DNA of 64,000 nt. Origin: Methylotenera sp. (lineage in GTDB: Bacteria; Pseudomonadota; Gammaproteobacteria; Burkholderiales; Methylophilaceae). The stretch is taken from assembly GCA_021732405.1 (NCBI GenBank), contig JAKFVB010000002.1, positions 33,739-97,738 of the forward strand, written 5' to 3'. Below the pieces are notes generated by a model that was not told where the DNA came from, did no database searches, and was given only the letters and a program-made list of their open reading frames with translations. Both the position numbers and the translations under genes were made by a program. Position 1 is the first letter of the stretch; every line of letters begins with the position of its first letter. Below are positions 34,532 to 43,476 of the stretch, in pieces.

Positions 34532-35920
34532 TTAATTCCCTTCCATCATATTTTCGTTACCTATCAGCGTCATTTGTAATGTGCTATCAGCCACCCAAAA
34601 TTCACGTAAAGATTCGATATAGCTTTTCACACTAGTGACTTGCGCGCGTGCGTCACCAAACAGTTCAAACGGGCTTGTTAGCATGCCGTTGTAGCGAAGT
34701 TGGTTTTCCTGAAGAATTTTTTTGCGAAGCGGCACAATTTCATCGCGAATATGCTTAGTCACATCGTAATTGGTACGGTAAGTGTTGTAAGCCTCTCGGA
34801 TTTCAGACTGTGCGTTGATTGCCACTTGTGCAGCCCGATTCACTGATTGCATATAAATGGACTCGGCCCGCGCAACGCGTGCCGTGCCCCAATCGAATAT
34901 AGGCAGCTCGAAAGAAAGCTCTATACCTTTTTTATAAGGATCGCCACGACGGCCTTCTAACACTCTGGCAGGGCCTATTTCCAGTACATTTATGAAGCGG
35001 GTGGTTTTTGTTAGGCCAAGCTGTTTAGCTAGCGCATCCGTTTCTAATTTAATAGCCTGTAAATCCAATCGTTGTTCAAAAGCACCTTTTTCAAATGGTT
35101 GCAACTCAGTGAGCGATTTAGGTAAATCAGGTAGGCGTTCCTCCAAATTCAATTGGTCAACTGATACACCTAATAACCGCGATAGTGCTTCATAGGTGCT
35201 CACTTGCTTATTGGTAGCGTTTGCATAATCTAATGCTGCATCCGCATAAAAGCTTTGTTCACGAACTTGTTGAAGCTTATTAAAATTACCTGCCTTAAGT
35301 AGTCTTCTTGCTAATTCAGCACTGGCTTCAGCTGATTCCTTTACTTGTTCGCTATAACGTACTTGCTCTGTTGCAGCGACTGCATTGAAGTACGCTATAC
35401 GCGTGTGATTGGCAATTTTAATGACCTCAAAAGCGGTTTTTTTCTGAGCTTGCATGAATCTTTGACGTTCAATTTCTTGCATTTTTGGCATGGTTAAAAG
35501 CGAGAAAATATTGAAAGTCAGCATTTGTTCGATTTTGTAGTTACCGTTTTCACGGACGTAAAGCATGCCAAACCTAGGATTAGGCAGACGACCAGCTTGC
35601 ACTAAATCGGATTCAGAAATACCAAGATTATAAAAATCAGCCTGTAAACCTTTATTGTTTAACAACGCTATTTGAACCGCTTGGTCTACATCTAAACGTT
35701 TTGATAATAATTCATTTACGCGTTCTGTTATTTGAGTCTTTTCAGTATCCGTTTTTGGCCAAACCACCTCTTGTTTGATATGTTTTTGAGTGTTTTCTTG
35801 AACCCCGCTAAAACCACCATCTTTAGAAAAGGTAGCGCATCCACCTAGCGCAAAACTGGCAATAATGAGAACTGTTAAAGTGCGGTATTTGAAGTCCACA
35901 TGTTTTGAATTAGTGCTCAT
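34532..35920 (-). CDS. TolC-family outer-membrane lipoprotein
   Basis: The start at 35920 is preferred: AAGGAG precedes it, and it gives a signal peptide with lipobox LGGC (FALGGCATFSKDGG). The 462-residue protein has the two helical repeats of outer-membrane factors, with LDVDQAVQIALLNNKGLQADFYN as the first and AQVAINAQSEIREAYNTYR in the second. No RND pump is in this operon, so it may serve a pump encoded elsewhere, or move copper as in CopB-like systems. It overlaps the DUF2231 gene upstream by 11 bases and abuts the oxidase gene downstream. Confidence 0.85.
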   Translation of the reverse strand: MSTNSKHVDFKYRTLTVLIIASFALGGCATFSKDGGFSGVQENTQKHIKQEVVWPKTDTEKTQITERVNELLSKRLDVDQAVQIALLNNKGLQADFYNLGISESDLVQAGRLPNPRFGMLYVRENGNYKIEQMLTFNIFSLLTMPKMQEIERQRFMQAQKKTAFEVIKIANHTRIAYFNAVAATEQVRYSEQVKESAEASAELARRLLKAGNFNKLQQVREQSFYADAALDYANATNKQVSTYEALSRLLGVSVDQLNLEERLPDLPKSLTELQPFEKGAFEQRLDLQAIKLETDALAKQLGLTKTTRFINVLEIGPARVLEGRRGDPYKKGIELSFELPIFDWGTARVARAESIYMQSVNRAAQVAINAQSEIREAYNTYRTNYDVTKHIRDEIVPLRKKILQENQLRYNGMLTSPFELFGDARAQVTSVKSYIESLREFWVADSTLQMTLIGNENMMEGN

Positions 35921-37265
35921 GAGATTCTCCTTCTTTATGATTGTCCTTATCTGCGTGCTCGCTTGCCATCTCATTGGGCATAGCTGACTCTAATACGCCT
36001 TCATTATGAAAATGGCCTGAATTACTGCTGGATGGAATGGATAACACACCTACACCATGTCGATACACCACTTCTCCTCCCAGCCATCCTGTTATTGCAA
36101 TTGCTTGAGAAAGCAGGAAAAGTAACAAGAACATTGGCACCGATATCAATTCAATAATTCGGTATTTCCATGCATCCCAGCTAGCCAGCAACATTAAACC
36201 TGCAGCCGTTGGGATAGCCCATGAACGATGTAATAACATGGCGGCATGGCCTGAGTCATCATGATTAGTTATCGAGTTAAAGGCCAGCCAACCAAATAAT
36301 AAGGCAGTAGCAGCTCCAATTGCAGCGAGCCAGAGAGTGAAATGCCCAGCAGCGGCCAATTGTGAGGATTCGGGATGGTTGCGTCTAACATAAGCTGCGA
36401 AACTTAACAGAAAAGATACAATTGTTAATGCAATCGGGAAATGCACCACAATAGGATGAAAGTTAGGGATTATCCGCCATGGCGTGGCTTCTGTTGCAGC
36501 TGGCATCGAAGGCATTGACATCCCTGCATGTTCTGACGCTTGTGTAGATGCATGCGCGTATGGTTGAGTTTCATCTTGCCTGACCTCTGCGTGTAGCGCA
36601 CTTTCCTGACTTGGTTGCATGTCATTAGGCTTTGAGTCGCTTATCTTTGGCTCATTCATTTTTGAATGATCCATCGCTTTCATATCAGACCCACCGTGGT
36701 TATGCCCAGCCATTTCCTCATGGTTCATCACTGGCATGTTTTCTTTTTTCGTTGGTTGAATGGCTGATTTGCTATCAGGCATAGACTTCATATCGCCATG
36801 ATCCATGCCGGTCACTTTAGAATGATCCATTCCAACCATTGGTTTCATGGTTTGGTCAGGTTTCATTTGGCTGTGATCCATGCCTTTCATATCGTCTGGA
36901 GCCGCTTTTTTCATGCCTTGCATGCTGCTATGGTCCATACCTTCCATTACAGGCATTTCTTTACTATTGGACGGCATATTCGCCATCTGCTCTGGCGTCA
37001 TGTCATGTTGCATACCCTGCATTTGATGACCAGAATGCCCGCCATCATCTGAGGATTGGTTGATTGTCTTCCAGTCAGTTAAGCTATCTTTGCTGGTAGC
37101 GCGATAATCGTCAAACGCCGATTGATAAGGAACGTCACCTTTAGCGTTTGCGGTCTCTTCTAGCGCAAAGGCTGTAGTTGTTTCAAAAAATAATGCTGTA
37201 AATAGCCACATTACATATGGGCGTAATATCGCTGGCCATGGCCGCTTGGAAAGTATGTATTTCAT
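35910..37265 (-). CDS. Met/His-rich DUF2231-domain membrane protein
   Basis: The protein has 451 residues. After a signal peptide there is a long periplasmic part (about 60-260) with many copies of a GMDHSxM-like unit (GMDHSSMQGM, GMDHSQM, GMDHSKV, AMDHSKM). These are typical copper-binding Met/His repeats. A DUF2231 membrane domain follows (FHPIVVHFPIALTIVSFLLSF, then further helices), and the tail ends in EGESHEH. The combination suggests a copper-storage or transfer protein anchored in the inner membrane. The fusion of long repeats to DUF2231 is not one I know as standard. AGAGG precedes the ATG; the oxidase-operon genes follow. Confidence 0.8.
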   Translation of the reverse strand: MKYILSKRPWPAILRPYVMWLFTALFFETTTAFALEETANAKGDVPYQSAFDDYRATSKDSLTDWKTINQSSDDGGHSGHQMQGMQHDMTPEQMANMPSNSKEMPVMEGMDHSSMQGMKKAAPDDMKGMDHSQMKPDQTMKPMVGMDHSKVTGMDHGDMKSMPDSKSAIQPTKKENMPVMNHEEMAGHNHGGSDMKAMDHSKMNEPKISDSKPNDMQPSQESALHAEVRQDETQPYAHASTQASEHAGMSMPSMPAATEATPWRIIPNFHPIVVHFPIALTIVSFLLSFAAYVRRNHPESSQLAAAGHFTLWLAAIGAATALLFGWLAFNSITNHDDSGHAAMLLHRSWAIPTAAGLMLLASWDAWKYRIIELISVPMFLLLFLLSQAIAITGWLGGEVVYRHGVGVLSIPSSSNSGHFHNEGVLESAMPNEMASEHADKDNHKEGESHEH

Positions 37266-37397
37266 AGAAACCTCTTATTTAGTTTTTCCAAATTAATGAC
37301 TTCGGAAAAATGATTCTTTGCAAACTAGTTGCTTAAGAATGCCTGTGAATGTTCGAGTAGAGGCAAATAAAAATCTGCCACTACTCTACAAAACAAT

Positions 37398-37820
37398 TTA
37401 AATAAGGGTGTATCTTGGGGGTCGCTCTAGACCTGAGGGGATAAAGCCAGTGAAAAGAAGTGAGTTGTAACCGTATCTAATTTCACCAGAGTTTAATTGC
37501 TGAATCAAACTTGATGTAGTAGTTTGGAACGTAAAACCAGCACAACAGCTTGTACATTTAGCGCAATAAGCGCATGAGTGCTTACTTTTATCCGCATTTT
37601 GAGATACTGGATTGCTGCTATCACTTGCGTCATGAGAATGCTCATTAGACATGTCATGTCCTTTGTGCTGGTCATGATCGTGAACAGTATCAGTCGCAAG
37701 ATTTTTGCTATGATGATTGGGTGACTGCTCACAGTTCATCATTGCAACCGATGCAAACCCTTGTACAGGGATTGCAACTGCAATAAGCAAAATAGCGAAA
37801 ATTTTAATTAATCTAATCAC
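37398..37820 (-). CDS. Small secreted His/Cys-rich protein
   Basis: A 140-residue protein with a GTG start and a signal peptide (IKIFAILLIAVAIPVQGFAS). A His/Asp-rich middle (HDHDQHKGHDMSNEHSHD) is followed by SCAYCAKCTSCC, five closely spaced Cys, and the C-terminus ends ERPPRYTLI. It resembles the CzcI and DUF2946-like proteins seen twice more in this window. Periplasmic metal binding is likely. It lies upstream of the DUF2231 gene in the same direction. Confidence 0.75.
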   Translation of the reverse strand: MIRLIKIFAILLIAVAIPVQGFASVAMMNCEQSPNHHSKNLATDTVHDHDQHKGHDMSNEHSHDASDSSNPVSQNADKSKHSCAYCAKCTSCCAGFTFQTTTSSLIQQLNSGEIRYGYNSLLFTGFIPSGLERPPRYTLI

Positions 37821-37888
37821 CAGATTATTCTACATAACTAATTTAATAAAATCCAAAAAATATTGATTATTGGATAAATGACTTTAAA

Positions 37889-37911
37889 TGGGCGGCTTAC
37901 TAAGCCGCCCA
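37889..37911 (-). terminator. Strong stem-loop downstream of the periplasmic protein gene at 37940
   Basis: TGGGCGGCTT (37889-37898) and AAGCCGCCCA (37902-37911) form a perfect ten-base-pair stem with a three-base loop, 29 bases after the stop codon of the minus-strand gene. A weak T/A tract follows on the minus strand (ATTTAAAG). The reverse direction ends in CTTTTACTAG, so it may act on both sides. Confidence 0.75.
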
Positions 37912-37939
37912 CTTTTACTAGCTTATCAATACAAAGGCA

Positions 37940-38320
37940 TTACTTCATATGATGGTCGCAAGGCATAGATGATGTTTTCACCTTATGTTCTTCCATCATC
38001 TGTCCCATCAAAGCATCCATAATTTTTTGATGCTCTGCAAACCACTCATCACGCTCTTTCTCTGTCATACCTGCTTTCGGTTTCATTTCACGGCAAGCAG
38101 CCATGTTGTCATGTAACATCTGTGAATGCTCAGATAATAGCTTTTGTTGCTCTGCGCCTTTCGATGACTTGGCTTGTTCAAGCTTTTGTTTAGTCACTTG
38201 AATATTTTGAATTAACTTTTCTTGATAAGCGTCTCGGCCCGCCATAGCGCTAGCAGAGGCAAATCCTAAACATGCAATCAATGCGGTGGTAACAATTGTG
38301 TTCATCATTTTGTTGCTCAT
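37940..38320 (-). CDS. Small periplasmic protein with Met/His-rich C-terminus
   Basis: A 126-residue protein with a signal peptide (TTALIACLGFASASAMAG) and an all-helical mature part. It has charged helices (QEKLIQNIQVTKQKLEQAKSS, EKERDEWFAEHQKIMDALM) and ends EEHKVKTSSMPCDHHMK. Two Cys and several Met and His at the end suggest metal binding. The fold resembles Spy/CpxP-like or CopP-type periplasmic helices, but I do not recognise the family. AGGAG lies before the ATG. Confidence 0.75.
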   Translation of the reverse strand: MSNKMMNTIVTTALIACLGFASASAMAGRDAYQEKLIQNIQVTKQKLEQAKSSKGAEQQKLLSEHSQMLHDNMAACREMKPKAGMTEKERDEWFAEHQKIMDALMGQMMEEHKVKTSSMPCDHHMK

Positions 38321-38539
38321 GGTAATTCTCCTAATTTTGGTTTCACCTTATTGGTGACAAATTTTTACTCTCTTTAAACCATTGCGTGACCTCGTATGTT
38401 CTGAGTTGTCGCAATGTTTTTTTGATGGAACTTGGTTGCAAGGGTGGTTTTTTAACCATCATGCATGCGGGATGATCAAGTACAATGTAAATCGGACTAC
38501 AAAACCCGTTTTAATTGCAGAAACGTAGACCACCCAGCA

Positions 38540-38929
38540 TCAAGAGAGTGATGTCTTTGGAGGATGCAATAAAGGAGGTGAAAAGTGTTGATACAAAGGT
38601 ATGATTAAATCGTAATAAGCTGTGCTGTGGCTGTCGATAAAGAAAATATTATTAGCGTCGGGCAACTGAAAAAAACTTGCATGACAAAGCGAGCAGTTCA
38701 TGGTTGAACAGTCTTTACTGTTTTCATCAATGCATTTGCTACTAATCAGCAAATGACAATCATTGGATATCTCCGTCACTTTTGCGTTGTTAGCTACACG
38801 GTCTAGTTTAATGCTTTTAGATGGTAAAGGCGTGTCAATACATACGGGCATCGTTGCACCAGCAATTCCCTGAAGCGGAATGCTGATCGCAAGTGCTATA
38901 AAAACTAGAAATTTGACCCAATATTTCAT
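38540..38929 (-). CDS. Small secreted Cys-rich protein under a CueR-like promoter
   Basis: The ATG at 38929 gives 129 residues with a signal peptide (MKYWVKFLVFIALAISIPLQGIAG). An upstream TTG is less likely. Cys occurs as CID, CHLL, CIDE and then CSTMNCSLCHASF (CxxC-like cluster), and the C-terminus is PPLLHPPKTSLS. It is similar in plan to the protein at 37398-37820 and to CzcI. The MerR-type promoter at 38983-39013 suggests induction by copper or a similar ion. Function is unknown; periplasmic metal buffering is a guess. Confidence 0.7.
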   Translation of the reverse strand: MKYWVKFLVFIALAISIPLQGIAGATMPVCIDTPLPSKSIKLDRVANNAKVTEISNDCHLLISSKCIDENSKDCSTMNCSLCHASFFQLPDANNIFFIDSHSTAYYDLIIPLYQHFSPPLLHPPKTSLS

Positions 38930-38982
38930 TTGTATTTTGTAGTTCGTGCTATTTACCAATTAAGTTGTCATTACATATTTTA

Positions 38983-39013
38983 AATATAAAGCTTCCAACA
39001 CTGGTAAGGTCAA
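38983..39013 (-). promoter_or_regulatory. CueR-type promoter of the secreted Cys-rich protein
   Basis: On the minus strand TTGACC (39008-39013) and TATATT (38983-38988) are separated by 19 bases, the long spacer typical of MerR-family promoters. Inside is ACCTTACC, eight bases, then GGAAGCT, close to the CueR operator dyad. Confidence 0.7.
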
Positions 39014-39050
39014 GCGCTTTTATTCAATATTTTCATTTATTCTACAAAAG

Positions 39051-39458
39051 TTATTTATCTTGTGCCAATTCGTCCAGTATTGGGCAATCTGGGCGCTCAT
39101 CTCCATGGCAGCAACTTACCAATCGCGTTAATTCAGACTTCATGGTAATTAATTCTTGTATTTTTTGATTTAGCATTTCAATATGTTCTGAAGCCATCTG
39201 CTTAACTTTACTGCTAGGACGATTTCTATCGCGCCACAGACTTAACAAGTCAGAGATTTGTTTAATCGAAAAGCCCAAATCGCGTGAATGTCTAATGAAC
39301 CGCAACATATGCACATCTTGATGGCTGTAGGTTCTGTAGCCAGAAAACGTTCTTGATGCAGCTGGCAACAGCCCTACCTCTTCATAGTGACGAATCATTT
39401 TTGCAGAAATTCCTGAAGCTTTTGCTGCCTGACCAATATTGTATATATCACTTTGCAT
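39051..39458 (-). CDS. cueR: CueR, copper-responsive MerR-family activator
   Basis: The protein has 135 residues. The N-terminal winged helix (YNIGQAAKASGISAKMIRHYEEVGLLP) is followed by a dimerisation helix and the metal loop CCHGDERPDCP. C117 and C125 are eight apart as in E. coli CueR (C112 and C120), so monovalent Cu, Ag or Au is the expected ligand. A second adjacent Cys (C116) is extra. It lies 9 bases after copA and shares its operon. AGGA precedes the start. Confidence 0.9.
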   Translation of the reverse strand: MQSDIYNIGQAAKASGISAKMIRHYEEVGLLPAASRTFSGYRTYSHQDVHMLRFIRHSRDLGFSIKQISDLLSLWRDRNRPSSKVKQMASEHIEMLNQKIQELITMKSELTRLVSCCHGDERPDCPILDELAQDK

Positions 39459-39467
39459 AAATAGTCC

Positions 39468-41657
39468 TTATCTTTTGCTTGAGGGTCGCCATTTGCTTAA
39501 CATCAACGCGTTCATTACTACACTAACTGAGCTGAATGCCATGGCAGCGCCTGCTATAACGGGGCTGAGAAATCCCATCGCAGCCAGTGGAATACCAATT
39601 AGATTGTATATAAACGCCCAGAACAGGTTCTGTTTAATCTTGGTATACGTTCTGCGGGAGATATCTATGGTATCTGCCACCAAACTTGGGTCTGATTGCA
39701 TTAATGTAATGTCAGCAGTATGCATCGCTACATCCGTACCTGAAGACATGGCAAAACTTACGTCGGCTGCTGCCAATGCTGGTGCATCATTGATTCCATC
39801 ACCCACCATGGCAATAACTGCATCTTTTTCACGTATAGATGCAATGCTACTAGCTTTTGATTCCGGCGTTTGTTCTGCCAATACATTATCAATGCCAATC
39901 ATTTCGGCAACGCGTACTGCACTAGTACTGTTGTCGCCTGTTAATAATAACGTCTTGATTCCTTTATCATGTAAAGCGGCTATTGCTTTGGTTGATGTCT
40001 GTTTGATTTGATCTCCAAAAGCTAATATACCTAACAAGGTTGGCTTATTCTCATTAGCTCCCTGCGCAACCCAAGATACTGTGTTACCCGCATCTTTAAA
40101 TGCTAGAGCGGCTACATTTTGGTGATCAATTGATACGCCCAATTCTTCCATCCAGCGCTGGTTGCCGACGTAAATAATTTGGTTATTCACCATGCCGTGT
40201 AAGCCACGTCCAGCCAGATTTCGAACTTCAGTCGCTATAAATGGACTCTTTCCTAATTCATGTAGTTGATTTACAACTGCGTTAGCGAGAGGGTGCAGGC
40301 TGTTTTGTTCAATACTGGCAGCTAGTTCCAATAACGATTGATCGTTACCGTCTACTGCTTTAAATGCCAATAAAACTGGTTTACCTTCGGTTAATGTGCC
40401 CGTTTTATCTAACACCACATGGGTAATTTTATGCGCCAACTCTAACGCTTTTGCGTCTTTAATTAAAATACCGTGACGCGCAGCTACCCCTGTCCCCGCC
40501 ATAATAGCGGTTGGCGTCGCTAAACCAAGCGCACATGGGCAAGCAATGACAAGAACAGCCACAGCATTTAATATCGCAAGTTCCCAGTTGGCGGAATATA
40601 GACCCCAAGCCAGCAGTGTAATGAAGGCAATAACGATGACTACTGGCACAAACACAGCGCTAACTTTATCAACTAGACGCTGGATGTCTGGCTTTGCCGT
40701 TTGTGCATCCTCTACTAAACGTATAATACGAGACAGCGTGCTTTCAGCGCCTATAGCAACCGTCCTAACCATTAGCATGCCGTCGATATTTACTGCCCCG
40801 CCTATCACTTTGTTACCCACCACTTTATTCACTGGCTCACTTTCTCCAGTCATCATAGATTCATCAACATGGCTGCTTCCCTCGATAATCAATGCATCTA
40901 CGGGTATACGCTCCCCTGGACGAATGATTACAACGTCATCAATCATTACTTCTTGAAGGGGGATATCTAGCTCTACATCTAAACGCTTTACTCTGGCTGT
41001 TTCAGGTCTTAGTTTTTGTAAAGCGCGTATGGCCTCTGTAGTTTGTCTCTTTGCACGTTTCTCTAGCCATTTACCTAGCAACACAAGGGTAATGACCACG
41101 CTTGAAGCTTCAAAATATAAATGCTCATGACCTTGTGACATCATATATATGGAAAGGAAATATGCGGCTGAAGTGCCGATTGCAACTAACAAGTCCATAT
41201 TGCCTGTTTTGTTCTTAATGGCTTTCCAAGCGGATGTATAAAATCCTGCACCTAAATAAAACTGTACAGGTGTTGCCAGTAGCAACTGAACCCACCCTGG
41301 AAGATTCCAACATCCTCCCGCCAGATTAAATAGCATCGGGATAATGAGAGGAGTACTTAATAAAATCGCCATTACAATACGGGTGCCATTGGCTGACTCA
41401 TCGTCATAATTTTTTAGGCTGTGGTTGTGCGCAATTAATTCAGCGCCATATCCAGCATCAGTTACAGCCTTTAAAATGGCTTGCGTATGAAATGTCATGC
41501 CTGCTTTATTCACTAAATGAGCTTTTTCAGTGGCAAGATTAACGGTCGCAGATTCAACTTCAGGGATTTTGCGCAAAGCATTTTCTACAGTAGAGACGCA
41601 TGACGCGCAACTCATACCACTAATAGAGAGGTCTATAGAGTGATCAGAATTTTTCAT
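39468..41657 (-). CDS. copA: CopA, Cu(I)-exporting P1B-type ATPase
   Basis: The protein has 729 residues. There is one N-terminal HMA domain with MSCASC (about 15-20), then [12 protein letters not shown] (CPC), [20 protein letters not shown] and [18 protein letters not shown]. The last helices contain [16 protein letters not shown], with the N/Y and M residues of Cu(I) pumps. It exports Cu(I) from cytoplasm to periplasm. The gene is divergent from copZ and followed by cueR. The promoter carries a CueR-type 19-base spacer. Confidence 0.95.
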   Translation of the reverse strand: MKNSDHSIDLSISGMSCASCVSTVENALRKIPEVESATVNLATEKAHLVNKAGMTFHTQAILKAVTDAGYGAELIAHNHSLKNYDDESANGTRIVMAILLSTPLIIPMLFNLAGGCWNLPGWVQLLLATPVQFYLGAGFYTSAWKAIKNKTGNMDLLVAIGTSAAYFLSIYMMSQGHEHLYFEASSVVITLVLLGKWLEKRAKRQTTEAIRALQKLRPETARVKRLDVELDIPLQEVMIDDVVIIRPGERIPVDALIIEGSSHVDESMMTGESEPVNKVVGNKVIGGAVNIDGMLMVRTVAIGAESTLSRIIRLVEDAQTAKPDIQRLVDKVSAVFVPVVIVIAFITLLAWGLYSANWELAILNAVAVLVIACPCALGLATPTAIMAGTGVAARHGILIKDAKALELAHKITHVVLDKTGTLTEGKPVLLAFKAVDGNDQSLLELAASIEQNSLHPLANAVVNQLHELGKSPFIATEVRNLAGRGLHGMVNNQIIYVGNQRWMEELGVSIDHQNVAALAFKDAGNTVSWVAQGANENKPTLLGILAFGDQIKQTSTKAIAALHDKGIKTLLLTGDNSTSAVRVAEMIGIDNVLAEQTPESKASSIASIREKDAVIAMVGDGINDAPALAAADVSFAMSSGTDVAMHTADITLMQSDPSLVADTIDISRRTYTKIKQNLFWAFIYNLIGIPLAAMGFLSPVIAGAAMAFSSVSVVMNALMLSKWRPSSKR

Positions 41658-41687
41658 TTTTATCTCCAGATTTAATCATTATGAATT

Positions 41688-41718
41688 ATCTTAAAGATTC
41701 CCACCATTGGAAGGTCAA
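41688..41718 (-). promoter_or_regulatory. CueR-type promoter of copA-cueR
   Basis: On the minus strand TTGACC (41713-41718), a 19-base spacer and TAAGAT (41688-41693). The spacer holds CCTTCCAATGGTGGGAA, a CueR-like dyad. It lies 31 bases before the copA start. Confidence 0.8.
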
Positions 41719-41743
41719 GTGGTATTTTAACGATTTAAACTAC

Positions 41744-41774
41744 TTGACCTTGCCATAATTGTAAGGTCTAAAGT
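41744..41774 (+). promoter_or_regulatory. CueR-type promoter of copZ
   Basis: TTGACC (41744-41749), a 19-base spacer and TAAAGT (41769-41774). The dyad ACCTTGCC, five bases, TGTAAGGT lies between them. Together with the copA promoter it forms a divergent copper-regulated pair. Confidence 0.8.
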
Positions 41775-41804
41775 GATCGTTCGATTATTGAAAGGACATG
41801 TTAT

Positions 41805-41996
41805 ATGTATACATTTAATGTACCAAAGATGAGCTGTGGTGGCTGTGTGAACACTATTAAGAAAGCCATTATGCATCTAGACCACAATGCTGTTGTTGAA
41901 GTGGATTTAGCTTCCAGAAAAGTTAACGTTAAATCGGATAATTCTGAAGAAGCTATTACTGAGGCAATGTCTGATGCTGGCTATAAACCTATGTAA
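41805..41996 (+). CDS. copZ: CopZ-like copper chaperone
   Basis: A 63-residue HMA protein: YTFNVPKMSCGGCVNTIKKAI with MSCGGC, then VEVDLASRKVNVKSDN, and the length of a free-standing chaperone. It carries Cu(I) to CopA. It is divergent from copA, has its own CueR-type promoter and has AGGA before the ATG. It is more compact than the chaperone at 32304-32555, which has a Cys tail. Confidence 0.92.
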   Translation: MYTFNVPKMSCGGCVNTIKKAIMHLDHNAVVEVDLASRKVNVKSDNSEEAITEAMSDAGYKPM

Positions 41997-42114
41997 AAAG
42001 TGGCAGCAATAAAAAATACTGCACGTAACAATAATCAATTTAATACATCAAATGATGCGAAAAAGTGCAGTAAATTAGCTTTATCAGATGAGCCGTCTGA
42101 ATAACTTTAATTTA

Positions 42115-43461
42115 TTATTTGAGATGATAAAAATCTAGCTTATTCCAAAGACTTCTCTCACTGATATCCATCAGCCTAGCTGCTTTAGCTTTATTACCTT
42201 GGCACTCAAGAAGTGCCTCGGAGATTAATTTCTTCTCGATTAATGCAACCGCTTCTGGTATTGAAAAACTGTTTAAAGCTGGGCCTGCTGAAATATGTAA
42301 GCTTAGGTTCCTAGCATCAATAATGTCTTTAGGTAAATCTGCTAACTTTATTTGTCTATTCTTACAAATGATTGCTGCACGCTCCATCACGTTTTGTAAC
42401 TCACGCACATTGCCAGTCCATTGATATTGCTCTAAAGCTGAAATCGCATCCTCTGACACATCAGCTTTATGAACTAAAGCGAAATGTTTTGCCAATATTG
42501 ATATATCACCAATACGATCACGTAGTGGCGGAACATTCAGTTGAAACACATTCAAGCGGTAATACAAATCCTCTCGTAATTTACCAACCTGAACTGCATC
42601 TAGCGGATTTATGTTTGTAGCAGCCACTATGCGTAAATCGAGTGAAATTTTACGATTGTCTCCAACCTTCTCAATAACGCCCTCCTGCAAAGCCCTTAGT
42701 AATTTTGCTTGCAAATGAATTGGCATTTCAGTAATTTCATCTAAAAATAATGTGCCCCCATTCGCTAATTCAAATTTGCCAGTGCGTGATTTTATTGCGC
42801 CTGAAAATGCACCTTTTTCATGCCCAAACAACTCTGATTCCATTAGTTCTGCCGGGATGGCCGCACAGTTAATTGCTACAAATAATTGATTTTTACGTGG
42901 AGATTGCTGATGTAACATTTGAGCTACCAACTCTTTACCAGTCCCCGTCTCACCAGTAATTAATACGGTGGCTTTACTTGGGGCTACTTGCTCAATAAGG
43001 TGCTTGATTTCTTGTATTGGGGAACTGTTGCCAATAAGTAGTTCTGTTAGCTCCTTTTTTTCACGGAAATATGAATTCTCAATTTGCAACCGCTTATGAT
43101 CTAACGCTTTTGCAATAGCAATTTCTAAAGTTTCCAGCTCAAATGGCCGTAATATATAATCTGATGCGCCTAACTTCATTGCTTCTACAGCGGTTTTAAT
43201 TTCCCCCTGAGCGGTCACCATAATAAATGGGAGGCTTTCTGATTCCTGGCGTATCGCCTCTAATAATGCTAGTCCATTCATATTCGGCATATGAAAATCA
43301 CTGACAACTAAATCAACGTGTTCTGTTTTAATTACTTCTAAAGCGGCCTTACCATTGTTCGCTATTAAAGGTTTATAACCAGCTTGGCGTAAGCTAATTT
43401 CTAGCAATCTACGCATATTAGGTTCATCATCTACTGCTAAAATAGTTTTCAATGCTTGCAT
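42115..43461 (-). CDS. NtrC-family sigma54-dependent response regulator
   Basis: The protein has 448 residues. The receiver domain has DDEPNMRR at the start and VVSDFHMPN (phosphorylated Asp about residue 56). The AAA+ domain has GETGTGKELVAQ (Walker A), GAFSGA (the sigma54-contact loop, where GAFTGA is usual) and GTLFLDEI. The C-terminal Fis-type helix-turn-helix is NKAKAARLMDISERSLWNKL. It activates sigma54 promoters when phosphorylated by the sensor encoded 15 bases upstream. The Thr-to-Ser change in the loop is conservative and may be tolerated. Confidence 0.9.
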   Translation of the reverse strand: MQALKTILAVDDEPNMRRLLEISLRQAGYKPLIANNGKAALEVIKTEHVDLVVSDFHMPNMNGLALLEAIRQESESLPFIMVTAQGEIKTAVEAMKLGASDYILRPFELETLEIAIAKALDHKRLQIENSYFREKKELTELLIGNSSPIQEIKHLIEQVAPSKATVLITGETGTGKELVAQMLHQQSPRKNQLFVAINCAAIPAELMESELFGHEKGAFSGAIKSRTGKFELANGGTLFLDEITEMPIHLQAKLLRALQEGVIEKVGDNRKISLDLRIVAATNINPLDAVQVGKLREDLYYRLNVFQLNVPPLRDRIGDISILAKHFALVHKADVSEDAISALEQYQWTGNVRELQNVMERAAIICKNRQIKLADLPKDIIDARNLSLHISAGPALNSFSIPEAVALIEKKLISEALLECQGNKAKAARLMDISERSLWNKLDFYHLK

Positions 43462-43476
43462 TTCTTTATTAAATTA

